A stretch of DNA of 64,000 nucleotides from Cardinalis cardinalis (Eukaryota > Chordata > Aves > Passeriformes > Cardinalidae), in NCBI GenBank assembly GCA_014549065.1, contig JACDOX010000143.1:572282-636281 (forward strand). The letters are read 5' to 3'. Positions within the stretch are counted from its first letter, which is position 1, and the number at the start of each line of letters is the position of its first letter. Position numbers and translations under genes: made by a program. Positions 1-14,300 of this stretch are shown one piece after another. The notes below the pieces were generated by a model that made no database searches, was not told the DNA's origin, and saw only the letters and a list, made by a program, of their open reading frames with translations.

Positions 1-3000
1 CCAAATCTCTTACCTATCAGTACCAGTGGATGCAAGGTGTCAAATGCCAAGTTTAGAAATTAATAAATTACTATAGTTCAAAACTTAAAATTTTGTCTTT
101 CTTGGGTTTGTGTGAGAAAGTGCATAGAGTGTTTGGGCTGATGCATGCTTTTTCTGCTTCTATCCACCTAAACAAATCCTAGAAGAACACAGCTCCCATG
201 CAAAATTCCTTGAATAAAAATCCCTGAAAAAGGCTTCACTGGCTCTAGCACTTTGGGTTATGTTACGAGAGAGGATGGAGCTCTGGCAATAAAGCACATT
301 TTCATTATGTTAGCAGAGAAATCTCATAAATCACTTCCTTTAAAATGACATGGAAAAGAAAACCCCTGTGGGAGACTAATTGTGGATCTAGACGAGTAAT
401 TTGGAAGAAGGGGGTCTTAATGGTGAGCAAAACATTCCAAGAGATGATAAAAGCCTCAACTCCCCCNTAAATTAATTGCAAGAAGACTCACCTAAGAAGA
501 AATAACTTCTATTGTTATTTCACTTGGTGCTGAAGAAGTAATTTAGGATGAAATCATGTGGTTCTAGAAGAGAACCAACACTTTACTGATTCAGATGTTT
601 CAGTTGCACAAGATCTTATGCTCTGTTTTTCCTACTCNGGTATTCTTATGAGCGATGTTGGTGGAATCTTCAGTAAGTGGTTTTCTGTCAACAATCTCAA
701 GCAGGTCAAGAAAAAATGCCCAAAAAAGAAAGAATGTTAGAGGTTGGAGGGAGAAACATGAATGTGAGAGTTCAACATGGAAATAAGTGAGAAAACAACC
801 TCAAAACAATGTCTGAGGTGACAGCAGGGGATTTATTCCTAGGTCATTGCTCTCTGTTTGCATCAAGAAATCACAGTGGGAGGGATTGATAAAGTAAGGG
901 GTAAACTGAGCNGGGAATGATGAACATGGTTTTAAAAACATGTAGTGGGTATGCTTGAGCACATTCAAATCTCCTCTGTTCTCGAAACAGCAAAAAAATT
1001 GGGGAAACAATGAAAATATGTTTTTNCTGAACGTGCCAATTCATAAGAACCCAGTGAATCATAGTGCCTCATTTTACATATTAACAGGCAATATTTCTAC
1101 CATCTCTTAAGCTTTTTTTTTTGCCTCAAATATCACATAAATTTACCAACCACTTAATAATGANTACTCCCTGAGCTAATTTTTAGGTGTTATCAGCAAT
1201 TCTCTTTCCCTCCTCTTTTCACATGACCCTCTTTCTTATTATATATGAAAATATTAGTTCTTAAGAATGATTTTGCAGTTCTCCCTGAAAAAAAAGAAAG
1301 ATCCAGAGAATTGTCTGCAGCTCAGGTAGGTCAAGTTGCTNTAACTTGAAACAAATTAGCTCCAGTACTATAAATGTAAATACTTGGAAAACAAGAATCT
1401 TTAGCACTGCCTGCACANTCATGTTTACCCAAAGTTTTCAAATGGAGGAACTATTATATAAATAATATAATATCTAAATAATTAAATAGAAATAATTAAA
1501 TATAAATATTGATATAATGTTGATATAAATATTAATACACATATTGATATAAATAATGTCCTTTGTAAATATGCCTTCAAGTTAAAAGGAAAAAATCAAA
1601 ATATGTGGCTGTTGCATGACAACAATGAATACAATAGAAACTAACCTAGACAGCCCTGATGAGGCACTAGTCCAGGTTTATGAAAGCATCTGAATTGGCA
1701 ATCTAATACATCAAAATGCAGCATGACTTTGGAAATAAAGATATAAACACAGGACTTCTCCACCATTCTGTCTAATTGCCTGGCATTAAAGAAACAAGAG
1801 ATCATTTACATACTGATGTAATTCCCATTCTCATAGAATGAAGCTTCCACGAGTTTTCTCCAAATATCAAAACACCNTAGAAACACAGAGCAGCATTTAG
1901 GAAAAACTGTCAATTGGATCCCATCAGAATTCCGATTCCTACCAACCCCACCANCCTGCTTGCTTTATCTTGATTTTGTTTTCTCCAAAAAGATTGAGTA
2001 TTTTTTGCTCTTTCCTCCACTGTGTGCTCTGAGGACAGAAGCTCCTCTACTGGGTCCAAAACACATCACAATGTATCACTTTATAGCTGTAAAATCTGAT
2101 GCGGANTCCCAATTCTCCTAATCTCACTTCTGTGACAAGTCCCAGTGGTTTCTGTAGGTCTCTCAGTGTAACTGCAAATTGAATATGCTTTGAAGTCACA
2201 CCATGCTTTTAGTTTTACATTAGGTTATTTCTTCACCAGTTTTCTATATCTGTAGGTACTCTTTACTTGCTTTATCATGTTTTAATTCATGGAAAGCCCT
2301 TGATTCAAATTCTGCAGAAGGAATTAAAGGCTACCAGCACTAGTCTGCAAAAGCACACGGNATGTTCCCTCTCTTCAAAAGGACACATCAAGCTTGTGTG
2401 GCTTTTGTTCCATTCAGCTNTAAAATTTGTCTTGAATCCTGCAGAGTCCTTGTATATTTTCCATATCTGAGTCCAGCTTTTGCCTATTTGGAAGCTATCC
2501 TCATTTTGCTGCTTTCTAAAAGGTACTGGATCCATTCCCTGAAATACAGCAGAGTTACCAGTGAAACCTATGGAAGGTTTATCAATTAAAATAATGCATC
2601 AATTAAAATAGTTCATCATTTGGCTTTACGTTTTTAACTCAATAATGAAAAATTATACAACACCAGTTTAAATTTTACTGTTTGGCTAACTCTGCTGTTG
2701 ACCTTTTATCTTTTCTTCTGTGGGAAGACTTTACTGACCATCTCCATGGAGAAACTGAATGACAGAGATAAGAATCACATAACTGAAAGGCAAGTGTCTA
2801 GACTTNGGCCCCAATTTGTTTTATTTTAATACAGTTATTGCATAATTGCTTGCAAATATCTTTTCTGTTCTCACAGCTCTGAGATTTATATCACCCTGGT
2901 TAGCTGGCATTCACGAGACACACAATGCTCATAAAAACTGATAACAATACAAACAGAAAAAAATGCTGGGGGGAAAGATGATTTGCAGACACTATCTGAA

Positions 3001-3928
3001 ATTATTGATTAGTATCTCTGTGTTGATACCCTAATATTCAAGAAATATGCAAATTTTGNACAGTCAGGAAATAGCAGGTTTATTTTTAAAGCAATAATAG
3101 TTTGTGTAAGGGGATTCAAAGCTCNTTTCTCTCACAGCTCACAGGTGAGCTCCTTTACACGAGTCCCAGGTGGGGAGCAGTACAGCCTGGTGATACTAAG
3201 CAAAGTGTGCTTTCTCTCCTTTCCAGATGCAACTAAAAATAAAGTANTTCATCCCCTCTACCTGCTGATTTGAAAAGCACTGGCTGCTTTGCAGCCCATG
3301 CAGAAGTACTGGCTCTTCCTTTGCATGTTAGACATGGAGTGCGTGCACCTTGGACTCAGAGGAGCTCAGTGCCTGAGGCTTTCTGAGCACATCCCCCTGT
3401 GGGCTCATGTTCGAATGTGAACCAATCTGTTCTGAAGATAAGACTGCAAATAAACAGCTTGGATCTGTTGGAACCAGCAATGGCAAAGTGTGCTTANTGT
3501 GGCCTTTTGAAAGCAAGACAGTTTCTCCACAATGGGCTTTTGATCAAATTCTGTAACTATTATGTACAAAGTAAAACCATTAAACTTGTTATTTCAGNCT
3601 AATGCTAGAAGATTCCAGCATTCACCTATGTCCATTTATGAGGTAATTTGTCAACCTTAAAGCCATCAGGGTGAAATTAATTTTAGAAAAAGTCTAATAA
3701 AGTTATAACCACATATTTAACCAAGCTCAGACAGCCTGATGGCAATAAAATAAAATAAAAATGTGCCATGATTGAAAAGCTCTGCTATAATTTTAAGAAG
3801 ACCATAGCGGGGAAATCTGAGATGCATCTCCCACAGCTGCAGGAGCTCAGCTCTGCTCCACACGTGACAAGGGAGCACAACTCCCACTGAACTGAGCTGA
3901 GCTGCATTTTCCATCTCTGTCTGTGACA
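1..3928. other. Non-coding AT-rich stretch, no gene seen
   Basis: No open frame here exceeds 76 codons and none resembles a known family. The sequence is AT-rich with very few CpG and carries about 18 single N bases. The only internal structure I see is the very AT-rich patch listed separately at 1447-1557. There is no convincing promoter, splice-site pair or RNA gene. It reads as ordinary intergenic or intronic vertebrate DNA. Confidence 0.7.
1447..1557. repeat. Degenerate AT-rich low-complexity repeat
   Basis: About 110 bases made almost only of A and T, with imperfect repeats of motifs such as ATATAAATATT and AATAATTAAATA. No clean period is maintained, so this is low-complexity sequence or an old decayed microsatellite rather than a young array. 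Confidence 0.6.
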
Positions 3929-4020
3929 GGTCAGATTCCCAACTGGTATAAATCAGCCCATTCCATTAAAGTCCATGACAAGCTGGACTGATTTACACCA
4001 GCAGAATACTTGGTCTGACC
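3929..4020. repeat. Ancient palindromic (foldback) amniote repeat
   Basis: The segment is a long imperfect palindrome. It opens with GGTCAGA (3929-3935) and closes with the exact reverse complement TCTGACC (4014-4020). Inside these, CTGGTATAAATCAG (3943-3956) pairs with CTGATTTACACCAG (3988-4001) with a single mismatch. I recognise the layout as an old interspersed repeat found widely in birds, crocodilians and turtles: a terminal GGCCAGA-like arm, then CTGGTGTAAATCAG, a central part built on CCATTGAAGTCAATGG, and the mirror image. The centre here (CCATTAAAGTCCATG) is a decayed form. I do not assign a Repbase name. It is probably a non-autonomous, MITE-like element, long inactive. Confidence 0.65.
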
Positions 4021-7000
4021 TCTTCCCTGTCCTGCAGCCATTGCATGAGCAACTTATAAAGGCTCCTGGAAACCAGTTGCATTTGTGCCTTCAGCTTCTG
4101 GGCAATTCTGGGATCCCTCTGCCCATGGAGGCAATAGAGCAACAGGTCTTGGAAGGGGAAAAGAGGCAATTTGTGGCCAATTTCTCTGCTCAGACCCAAG
4201 AGAAGGCCCATGGAGAGTATAGGAGCTCCTCATCAAAGAGCAAAAGCACTGCAAGACTAAACAAATAAACATATGATACCCTCCACTCCCTCTACAGCTC
4301 TGTTTTCTGGTGTTCAGATAAACAAATGGCTGCAAGAAAAGTGAAGCCATCCTTGCCATTTACAGTTTGCAGCTCCATAAATCCAGTGCAGAGCCACTTG
4401 TAATGCACAAGCTGTTTTGGGTAATGAATCATTAATTGACAAAGTAAACACAGCATTACTATAAGTATGCTGGAAATGTTTTTGCTCATGTTCAGCATCC
4501 TTTGGGAACTTCTTGTACTTTGCTCAAGATTGCATCTCGGGAGGATTGTTCTTTCCCCCCTCAAAAAAATTGGAAAAAACCAGTCATTTATTTTGAAAGC
4601 CACACTTAATTGTGTAGCTGCTAGAAAGGAGAATGCTGTCCCTTTTCCTTCTTTCCTGTCCCTCTCACGTAAAGAGCAAACAGCAGCATTAGCACCAGAA
4701 ATGCAACCACAATTAATTCCATCTCTCTGAGCATGAGTCAGNAGCATTGGCAATGTTTGGTGGGAGCTCAGATCCCCTGACATCACACAGGGATGAAGGG
4801 GATGCTGAGAGGGCTGCACTGTGAATGTGAACACCCAAAGCCCCATCATGTGGCACTGGCTCCACTCTCAAGGCAGCCTTTTCTTCTGACTTGAATAACT
4901 TTTACATGGAAGAGACAGATATGTTCATCCCCAGTCATCTTTCATCATTGTCACCTCTTTTAATGAAGGGATGGGACCATCTTTGGGCTAAGAAAATTCA
5001 TTGCTCAGATAAACATCACTCTCAGGGGCTGTGAGATTTTAGAGCAAGCAGTTGGTTATAGCTCANAATAGTCACAAGTTCTTTGTTACAAGGCAACACA
5101 GAACTTTCTAATCTAATAGTCACCACAGGGTGTATTTTGCTTTCCAACNTATCGCCTTTACTTATTTCTGCTGCACTGTGGATACTTTTACCCAATGGCT
5201 ATTACCACACATACACNCGTNTGCTTCTATTATAACTTCTAAAGTCTTTGCTTATTCTACAAAAACCACACCCCTACATTATAAACCCTTCACCATCTTA
5301 CCAGTTCAGTTTCTCACTCATTTAGGGCAAATTTTCACTTGCAACTATAGAAACACAAGTTTATGATTTTTCTACTTAATGTCTGTGTGCTTAGTTTTAC
5401 ATCCATCCAAGCTCCTTCCAAGCTGCAGATCAAACCCTCCTGCACCTGTAGGAGTTTCTCTCTTTCCATTTCCCACAATCTTTCATGCTCAGTTACTACA
5501 AAANGAAGTTTACGTGTGCAACAAATCAATTGTAAGGAAAAAAACATTCAGGATGTGACCAAATCTTCACAACCATATCCTACAGGGGCATCTTTTGCTG
5601 TCCATGCTCATCCTGCTCTTTCCCCCAGTGTTTTTTTGGCTGTTACCCAAGGTGTGTGTTTGCAGACGTGTGACACACCAAAGCATATCATGAGCTGCCC
5701 CTGCTCTTGGCACAGCCCTCTCCTCCTGCCAAAAAAGCTTCTGAGCTTTGACATTACAGGTTATATAGGGAGGCAAGGAAAAACAGAAAGGAAATTAAGC
5801 CCAGCAATCTTCCTCAGAGTGTGTCANACAATTTTAAATGCTCTTTCTTATCACAGGGGGTTGTTTAAGTGGAGGGCTGGAAGAAGAGAAAGAGTAAAGA
5901 AGGGAAGCAGGGTTTTGTTTTTTGTGGAAGTTGCCTAATCAATCTCTCTCTTTCAGCCTGCAGAACAACATTCTTCACATCTGTACTGCANCATCTGCCT
6001 CCAAGTGCAGGGGGAGCTCCCTTGAAACAATCCTTTAAGTATATTTTAAAAATATAATANTTGCTAATATCTAAGTGCTAAAGAGGAATAGGGCTGAATT
6101 TCTTTTTTTACAAAGAAATAAAAATTATTTTCTGTAAAACATATTTCCCTTTTTATATAGGCATGTGACAAGTGAATTAAAAAAACACACCTGAATTTGC
6201 TCATATCCTCTTACAAATCATATAGTAATGTGATAAAATAATATTTTAATTTAACAAATTATATTGTAATTAATGTGATAGACTGATCAGATGCAGTCAT
6301 TTTAAAGAATAATTTGAAAGTCAAAATTTCCTCTGTTGCATGATTTTTTAAATTTAAGATTAATTGAACTGGTTTTAATTAAAGCACTGTGCTTTCAGAA
6401 GAAGAAGAATGAATTCCAAAATGTTATTAGAAATAATTTTGAGATTTACAAAAATCTAATTACAATATCTACATTGAAATAAAAATACAATTTCTTAAAA
6501 TCCATTACCCTGCTGTTCTCTTTTTGTGAAAATTTTAAAAGCTAAATTTTGTATTTCCATGCTGAAGATTTAAACATTTTTACCAGTCCAAGTTAAAAAT
6601 CTATCACTTTAAAAATGTTTCACTTACTGTGCAGCAATGTCGCAAGGGAGCTTAAAAACCTAAAGCAATAATAAAGCAAAAACCAGGAAATCACACACTA
6701 ATTTTCAATTTAGCAGAAACNTCTTTATAATTTTGCTATTTCTAATTAAAGTATGCTTCTGGGTTAAGTTAATTTTAATGCTGAATAAAAATGAGCAAAC
6801 CCTAGAATCAATCTTTTGTAGAACCTCACTGTTTAAGGTAGTATTCTGCAAAAATTGAAAGACTAATGAGCATTGCATTGCCCTATATTGTAATAGGTGA
6901 CATTTTACATGANGTTCCATAAAATCTGAGAGTTGTGCAGGCTTCAAAAACATCTTTAGTAAAACTGCGGGGAAGAGTCTTGGGAGAACAGAGTTATTAT

Positions 7001-8412
7001 TATATATAACAAGGCCTCCCAATTCTTCATGTTNAATGCATCAACCAAATTCTTATCCTATTTATCACCTTAAATAAACACAACCTTTTTGGAAACAAAG
7101 AGCCCAAGACTTTATAGTTTCCCCCATTCTAAGGAGATCTCTTGAATAAAACTGCTCCTAGATCTCTTTTAATTTGGGGGTTTTTTTTGCTTTCTTACAA
7201 ATGCTTGCATATTGTGGGTAAACAGTCATGTATTTATTTACCTGTATTATTATAGCTTTTTACCAGAGACCAAAATCTGTAGGCCTACTTCATTGCTTAA
7301 AATTTGCAGAATTGTTTAGATTTTGAAGGAGATGTACCTAAACTACCATCTGAAACCATATAAATTTTATAACCACTCTGAAGGCAAACCAGACACTAAT
7401 TTGAGATGCTGTTTCCAGGTCCTGCAAAGAGCTGAGTTCATTTGTCTGTCCAGAAAATCAGAGCTAAAAGAATTTTTCCATAGAAGCACTAGTCACTAAA
7501 AGACTTTAAAAGTGCAGGTATCCCACCTTTTTTTCATTATATAGATATCTGTAAACATATGACACATTTGTCTGATTCTTTAGGATATNTGTTTCATCAG
7601 CACATAAAATAATGCTGCCAGTTTGTTCAATTTTAATGTAGTAAACTGGGAATAAAACAGGAAATCCAAATTTCAAAAAAACGTTAAAAGAGAGGCAAAC
7701 CTCTAGAAATGGAAACAACAGTTGTGTATCACTCTAGTTATTAAAACATATTTATTCCAAACAGCTGCTGCCTCTCTCTGTCTCATAANCCCTTCCTCAA
7801 ATACCACAGGTGCTTTTCTCTGTTTCTGATAAACACAACACAAAGCTTGCACAGAAGGCCAAAAGCAGTTCATAGAGACAAAAAAATATAACTTAAAAAT
7901 GTGTTAAAGTTGCTATTTTAGTGCTAACAAGAGGCNAACCTGAGCTGTATTCATGTGAATCTTGTGAATGTCTGCTCCTCTGTGCAAAGAGACAACACAC
8001 AGCACTGTTAGCAGTGGGTCTGCACCAGGAGCCAATGCAGGAGGCTTCTCTAATGATAACAGAGTTTAAAATNGTGTATTTTCACTTCTTTGCACTCAGA
8101 AACAATGCAGCAGGAGCCTAAGCTAATGTCCAGAACTTTAGAGGTAATTTCAGAAAACAACAAAGTGTTAAAGAGCTGTTCACCTTCCATGAAGATGCAC
8201 CAGCAGCTTTTGTTCTTTGCTGAAAGATTAATACATTTGCCTCTTTTATTTTCTTTTGGGGGGAGTTTATTGTCTGGGTTTGGGGTTGTTTGATTATTTT
8301 TTTTTTAATGAAGTCTAAATTTTCTATAGAAAAATTACCTAACGGGTTACCTAGACAGTTGCGGCAGCTATAAACAGACAGACCTTCATTATTCCTTCTT
8401 GTGTAAAAAACC
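4021..8412. other. Non-coding stretch with two long chance frames
   Basis: This stretch holds the two longest frames of the window: 185 codons on the minus strand (4292-4849) and 191 codons on the plus strand (5363-5938). Neither contains a recognisable domain, each includes an ambiguous base, and they are near the length chance gives in 64 kb. The plus-strand frame starts with a hydrophobic stretch, but its remainder is low in structure and rich in Ser, Lys and Cys. From about 6050 to 7000 the sequence is strongly AT-rich. I see no splice pair or promoter that would support either frame as a gene. Confidence 0.6.
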
Positions 8413-8436
8413 AAGAATTTCCTTAAGAATTTCCTT
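8413..8436. repeat. Perfect 12-bp tandem duplication
   Basis: AAGAATTTCCTT occurs twice head to tail with no difference between the copies. It is probably a replication-slippage duplication and carries no evident function. Confidence 0.8.
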
Positions 8437-11338
8437 AATTGGGATACCCATCCATCTCTTGCTTCCAAAGAACAGCCTGATTATCAAATCTCTGNAGGGA
8501 ACCAGGGCCATCTACTCAGACACCATCTGGAGCCCAAGCTCTGTTCATTAGGATATATCACTGCCATGGAGCCATGCTGCCAAAATATCTCATCAGCTTA
8601 CCTTTCACAGGTATTTTCCTTGANATTGCTAAATGGAGAATTATTTACTTCCCTTCAAAACCACCACGAGCCAGGAAAGAGTTACTAGAGTGTTTTCTTT
8701 GCCTGTAAGAAAAAGAAATTATTTGGGATTACTTTTAGCACAGAATTGGTTCCAGTAGTCTGACTCCAAAAATAGGAGGTAGCTGCAGCTGGCCTGTTTC
8801 TCCTCTCAGTTTGTCCCTGAAGCAGAAAACCTGAACTAGGAGCAGTGATACAGCATCCAAGCCTTTGGAAAAGGTGCTGAGCACAGCACAGCTGTGCTGA
8901 GGACTCACCCAAAAACTGCCTGAAAAACACAGAGGGAAGGATGCACAAGCTCCATCGCTCAGACCCAGCAGCTCAGAAGCACCTGCAGCTCTGCAGATGT
9001 TTGAGCAGAGCAGCAGTGCTGGGCAAGAGGAATTTTATGGATGTTCAGAAGCTTCTCTNAATCAGAGGGAACTGTGAAGGCTGAATTTTCCTGACTTTTA
9101 AAGAAAGCCTGGTCTAAGATGCTCTACATTCCTGCCGTGTCACAGGAAAACTTCTAGACCTCGATCTGCAGAGTTTCTTCAAAGTTATAACATTTTATCA
9201 GAGTACTTTACTGATAGAAAGCACTCCTGGTGCACTGACCAAGCAGCACAGCAGCTCTCTAAAACAGAGAAGACATTACTTTGCTCCTTGTGTGAAAATG
9301 GGGAGAGCTTGGAAGAGAGATGTGCAGACTCTCTTGCTCAGTCAGCTAACAGAAAATAGAATTTCTGCCCTGGAATCAGCATTCANCACTTACAGGAACA
9401 TAACAATGCACAACAATGACAAAGACATTCAAATTATTGTACAACAGTAAAAATAAATTGTGGAAAGTACAAGACTGGTTAACATTTGGCAACAGTAAAT
9501 TAATGTTATTGTTTTAATTAGTTTCCTTTTCANTTCATGAGTTGACTTCATAAAGCTGTTACTCTGTTTTGATAGACAAAAACGTTCACAAATGCCCACA
9601 TTCTGCAAAAGCAACAGAACATTAAAAGTCTTTTCTCTTAAAAAAAGATGGGTTTATTCATCTAGCTATAAACCAGCGTATTAGTTTAAAAATAACCTAG
9701 GAAACTATGTCTTTCTGAATTGTGATTTTGCCAACACAAAGAAATAGCTCATATATTTATCTATCATTACAGCCTGGTTATGGGAACTAGAAAAAGGAAT
9801 GCAATGATAGGAACATTAACCTTTAACAATGGTTGAGCTATAAGCCACTCTNGTTCCAAGAGTCCAGTTGCACAATGGGCCTTTTTATGATAGTTTAAAA
9901 TGTCTTTTCTGATAGCAGTGTTTAAAGAATTAGCTTGAGATGACATCTTCTTTTCTATTTCTCAGGGCCCTAGTAAAGCAGGGGAAAGAATGCCTCTGCA
10001 TGGGGAAAACCAGACAAGGACGAGCTCCATGGCTATCAGGGAAATGAGCTGCCCAGACATTTTGTCAAGATTTCCACTGAGCAGGGCAGCATTCCCTGCC
10101 ACCTCCTTTCAAAACACAAACACTGCACAGCCTTTCCTTCCCCACTCCTTGGGGCAGAAAGGAGCTTGGATATTTTTCCATCCCACTTCCCACTGCACTT
10201 TCCCCGTTTGGTTCTTCATGAACCTTGCCCTTCACACCTTTATCTCACTTTCTTTCCACACCCACTAAAAATTACACAGCAAGCTCTGATTTGCCATCTT
10301 CCTGCTAAATACACACAGCATCTACATACTTTATATGTGTTTTCACATGTGGCAACCTGAAGAACTCACTGCTGAAGCAACAGCTCTTCATTTACAAAAG
10401 GCTGAGTTGCAAACATTTCAGGAGAAAAGAAATCTCTCCTTGTTGCAATGGGGAAATGAAGTAAATTGCACAAAGTTAAACAAAAATAAATGGTATCAGT
10501 TATGCTAATTAAAATAATACTTTGCCTGTATGATCATTCAGAAAAGAAANAAAAAAAAGAAGACATGCAAGTTTTTCACATTTAGGTAGGTCTCATGATT
10601 GTATTTACAGATGAAGGCACATTTGAGATTAATTGCAAAAGTTCTCCTTTTTTGATGTTTTTTGGTCATAGGATTTAGCTGGGAAAACCTGAAGTGTCCA
10701 GAGTTAGGATTCACCTATCTAGCATATGAGTCAATGAAATCAAGCGCTGGTTTTCAAATTACCTATGCAATATTGCCTGCAATAAAAATTCTTATTTTTA
10801 GTCCTGAAGACAGAACTTCAGGACCAAGTTACCGATGCAAAGCTCAATAGAGGAGAGAAGGTATGACACCTCCATTTGTTTTGGTTCAGAGCTGTGCTGC
10901 AGTTTTGAGTTAAATTCCCCAGTCATGGCCACTTGCTGGGTATTAGTTGGAATTTCACAGAGTTATTTCCCTACACATGGACTAAATTAGGAGGNAACTG
11001 AACATGGTTGCAGATGTGCACCAAATGTCCACATCAGCCTCTACCAGGGANGCAGGCCCTGGAGGAGATTGGTCCTGTGATCACAGCATCAAATGGAGCT
11101 CAGCTGCTTTCTGCACAAGATTTTAAGATTTTCTTCTTTCTAAAGAATCAAAATTTTTGTACAAAACAGCACTAGCATGCTGGAGAGCTTCTTTCTCAGG
11201 ATCAAGTCTCTAAGAAAAGAGGGTCAATCACCTTGATTTCAGTTATTGAGCTCTGTGGACTCATATTACTGACAACCATAAACTTCTACCTTGCAAAAGG
11301 GTGTTATACAAAATAAATCAGTTTTTTATATGATACAG

Positions 11339-11376
11339 TAGCTAATATTTTATATATAATACATTAGCTAATATTC
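11339..11376. repeat. Two-copy AT-rich tandem duplication, 26-bp period
   Basis: The motif TAGCTAATATT appears twice with a 26-base period, separated by a TATATATAATAC spacer. It is a short local duplication in AT-rich sequence. Confidence 0.6.
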
Positions 11377-14300
11377 TATGTATACTCAAGGAGCATATAT
11401 AAATGTTTGGAATAGATGTTTACAAATCCAGAAAAAAACACACTATATCTTAGANTTTGTCATTAATTCAGTGACTTTTGCACTAGATTAGCTAGCCAAG
11501 AAATGTCAAGCAGAAGTACAAATTCCCTTTAAATGTTACTGTGCTTTCACTGGTAATATCTCAAATAAGTTGCATTTAGGAAAAATATAAAATCATGTTC
11601 TACACACCCCAAGGTCTCCTGTCCTTTTATTGGATTCCGCTGGCATTTCTCACAGGAAGTCAGTTTTTGGAACAAATCATATCTCAAATATTTCTTGATT
11701 TTTTGGCATCAAACATCATCTCTTTTGGTACTGTATCAAATTTTACCAGGGGACATTTGACTACCCACTGGTTATTTATCTAATTTTTATATTAAGGTTG
11801 ATATTTGATTTGGATTGAAAGTGTGTCCACACTCCTCATATGACTCTAAAAAAACTTCACATTGTTGCAGGTCTATAACCTGTCAAGTAACTAATCAGAA
11901 AATCTTCCCAGTTGCCAAGATGATTTCTACCTATCAGCATTATAAACACATCCTAGGATAAAAATACACTAAAATTATTGAGCACAGTAGCAATACACAT
12001 TAACAGACATTGAGACATTACTATGACTCGAGTTTTTCCTCCGTGCAAATTTGTTTGAACAAATTTTAAAAAGAAAAACCTCTCNACTTTGATATCATTC
12101 ATCTTTCTTCTTGGGGACACCCTGGTACAGGACAGTCACCTGAGACTGTTTATCATTTACTTTATGCATGCTGCNAGTTTGGTGCATTAACAAAGCATCC
12201 AACTACACAAAATAAGCAAACTACGTCAGAATCTTTCTGCTGGTTGGTTGGTTTTGGCCATAGCTATGCTTAAATTATTCTGAAAGAGAGGAAAATCTGC
12301 TGTGTTTTTCAGCTGTGCCTACTTGCTGCGGCAGCAATATTTTTTTGAGTATAGCCATGATTGNACATCTATTTTATCATGATTTATATTTTTATTTCTC
12401 AGTGGTTTCATAACTCATTAATGGAATAATATGGGATCTCTCAAGTGTACAAAATTATAGATATCATTCTTATATGTAGGTATTAAATCCAAATTATNAG
12501 CTGTTTAAAGTGTTTAAGAAAATGGTAGGTTTGAGGATCAAAACTTTGGGTTTACCTTTTCAAACTCAGTCCTTCCAGGACACTTCATGGTGCTGAGCAG
12601 TACAGTTCTGTTCTCTTAGACAAGCTGAAGATCTGCATCATTTTTTTCCCCCCTATCTGTAACATTCCAGTCCACATTTTCAAGTATAAATTTTGGTCCC
12701 AAGTAATACTGCCTGAGTCTCAAGGAAAAATATGGCTCTTAAGTACAAAATGAAAAACGAAATAGCTCAAGAGCCCCCTTTTTGTTCGTTCCTATATTCA
12801 TCTTTTCTTGATGGTTGGACTTTTTCAGTGGTATGTGTCCTGCTGTGGAACATGTTACCTAATGATCTTTTTTCNCCCTGAATTCATCACAGGGTGCAGA
12901 AATTAATGACATTCATAACCATGTTGAGGTCTGTTAGTAGTAAGAAACCTGGAAATTAATTTGGAGGTACATGACTCTTTTCAAACTAGATTCTAACTTT
13001 TCTAACTAGATGGGACCAAAAGAAATTTGTGGTTGCTGGAAATNTGCATTTAAATATTTCAAAGTACTATGTTGATTTTAAGGGTTGAAAGAACAGTTTC
13101 AAACAGTAAAAAATNTTCATTAAATGTCACAATTTATATTTTGCCAAGCTGTAACATGGGTTTGATAAAGTGTTNGCAGTGTCTTGTATTTCATCACGCT
13201 TCATATCATTATGCAGAATAGGTGTATTCAAAGACACTGGAAACCACATTGTAACTTGAATGCTAGATCAAGTTACAATTTAGGGTATTCTGACTGTGAA
13301 ATCAGACTTTCTCTTAGTTTTGNCAACATTTAATTGGACTTGTTTTGGAATACATCAGTCCCTTCTCACTCCTATGGTGAGGGAAAGCTGTGCTGNAAGA
13401 AAATAACNAACTTCCAAGCATAAATAAACAACCAGCCTGAGCTCCTCCTCACATGGACCTAAATAAATGATGCTGTGGTATTACAAGGTGCTGCTGTGAG
13501 AGCCAAGAAAAGCCTGAAATAGTAAAGAGAGAGCCATACCATCCATTACACAAGCAGCCAAGCAAATGGAAACTTCCTGCTGCTAAATCTTTCTCCAGTG
13601 AAGCTCTAAAAGCAAACCCAGTCTCATAAGCAGTGCCGGTCCTGGTGACAGCTGCTTGGACAAGGCTCCTGTTGTCCTGCCCAAGTCAAAGTCAGCTTTA
13701 TAAATTTGATGTATAATGTATTGAGCTGAACTGNTCCTTCCCATCCCCTCAGAGCGCCGCCTCATCTCACATCCTGTGACACACTCTCACCTTTCCTAGG
13801 GGAAGGGTTTCCAAAGTTAATTGTCAAGTTATTTTATGGGAAGAACAGACATATAATCTGTCTGATGACCTGAGGTGAAGCAGGCAGAAAACAAAGTCTT
13901 AATCAGCTAAAATATATTTCTGTTTCATTTTGTTTGCAGTAAATTTGTTTTTCCCAATTTGATCTCAAAGCTTCAGGCAAATAAAATAATTAGATTATTT
14001 NATATGCAAAATTATATATTTTTCTCATTTAAACATCATCAAAACAGATTTTTGACTGCCTTTGAGATCATCTTCCTTACAGTCCAAGGATGATTATATT
14101 GGTTTATGCCTTACATTCTGGGAGATAAAAACAGAGACAGAAAAGGAGCAGTGGCCAAGCAAACCCAAACTTGTAAATCTCTCTACATCTACAGACTTTT
14201 AAAATACAGGGAAAAAATGGTCATAAGGCTCTGAGCCAAGTTAAAACACTGTAATACAAATTTTTTGTGAGGCTCTCTGACGTGTCCAAAATAAAATTTA

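Noticed and set aside
3400..3425. GTTCGAATGTGAAC resembling a tRNA T-loop
   Set aside because: It is a small near-palindrome; no acceptor, D or anticodon arms lie around it. No other tRNA-like T-arm was noticed in the window.
4292..4849. 185-codon minus-strand open frame
   Set aside because: Same reasons: about one frame of this length is expected by chance, the composition follows the DNA, and no family signature is visible.
5363..5938. 191-codon plus-strand open frame, the longest without a gap
   Set aside because: No recognisable domain, one or more ambiguous codons, no promoter or splice context, and a length near the chance expectation for about 128000 codon positions over six frames.
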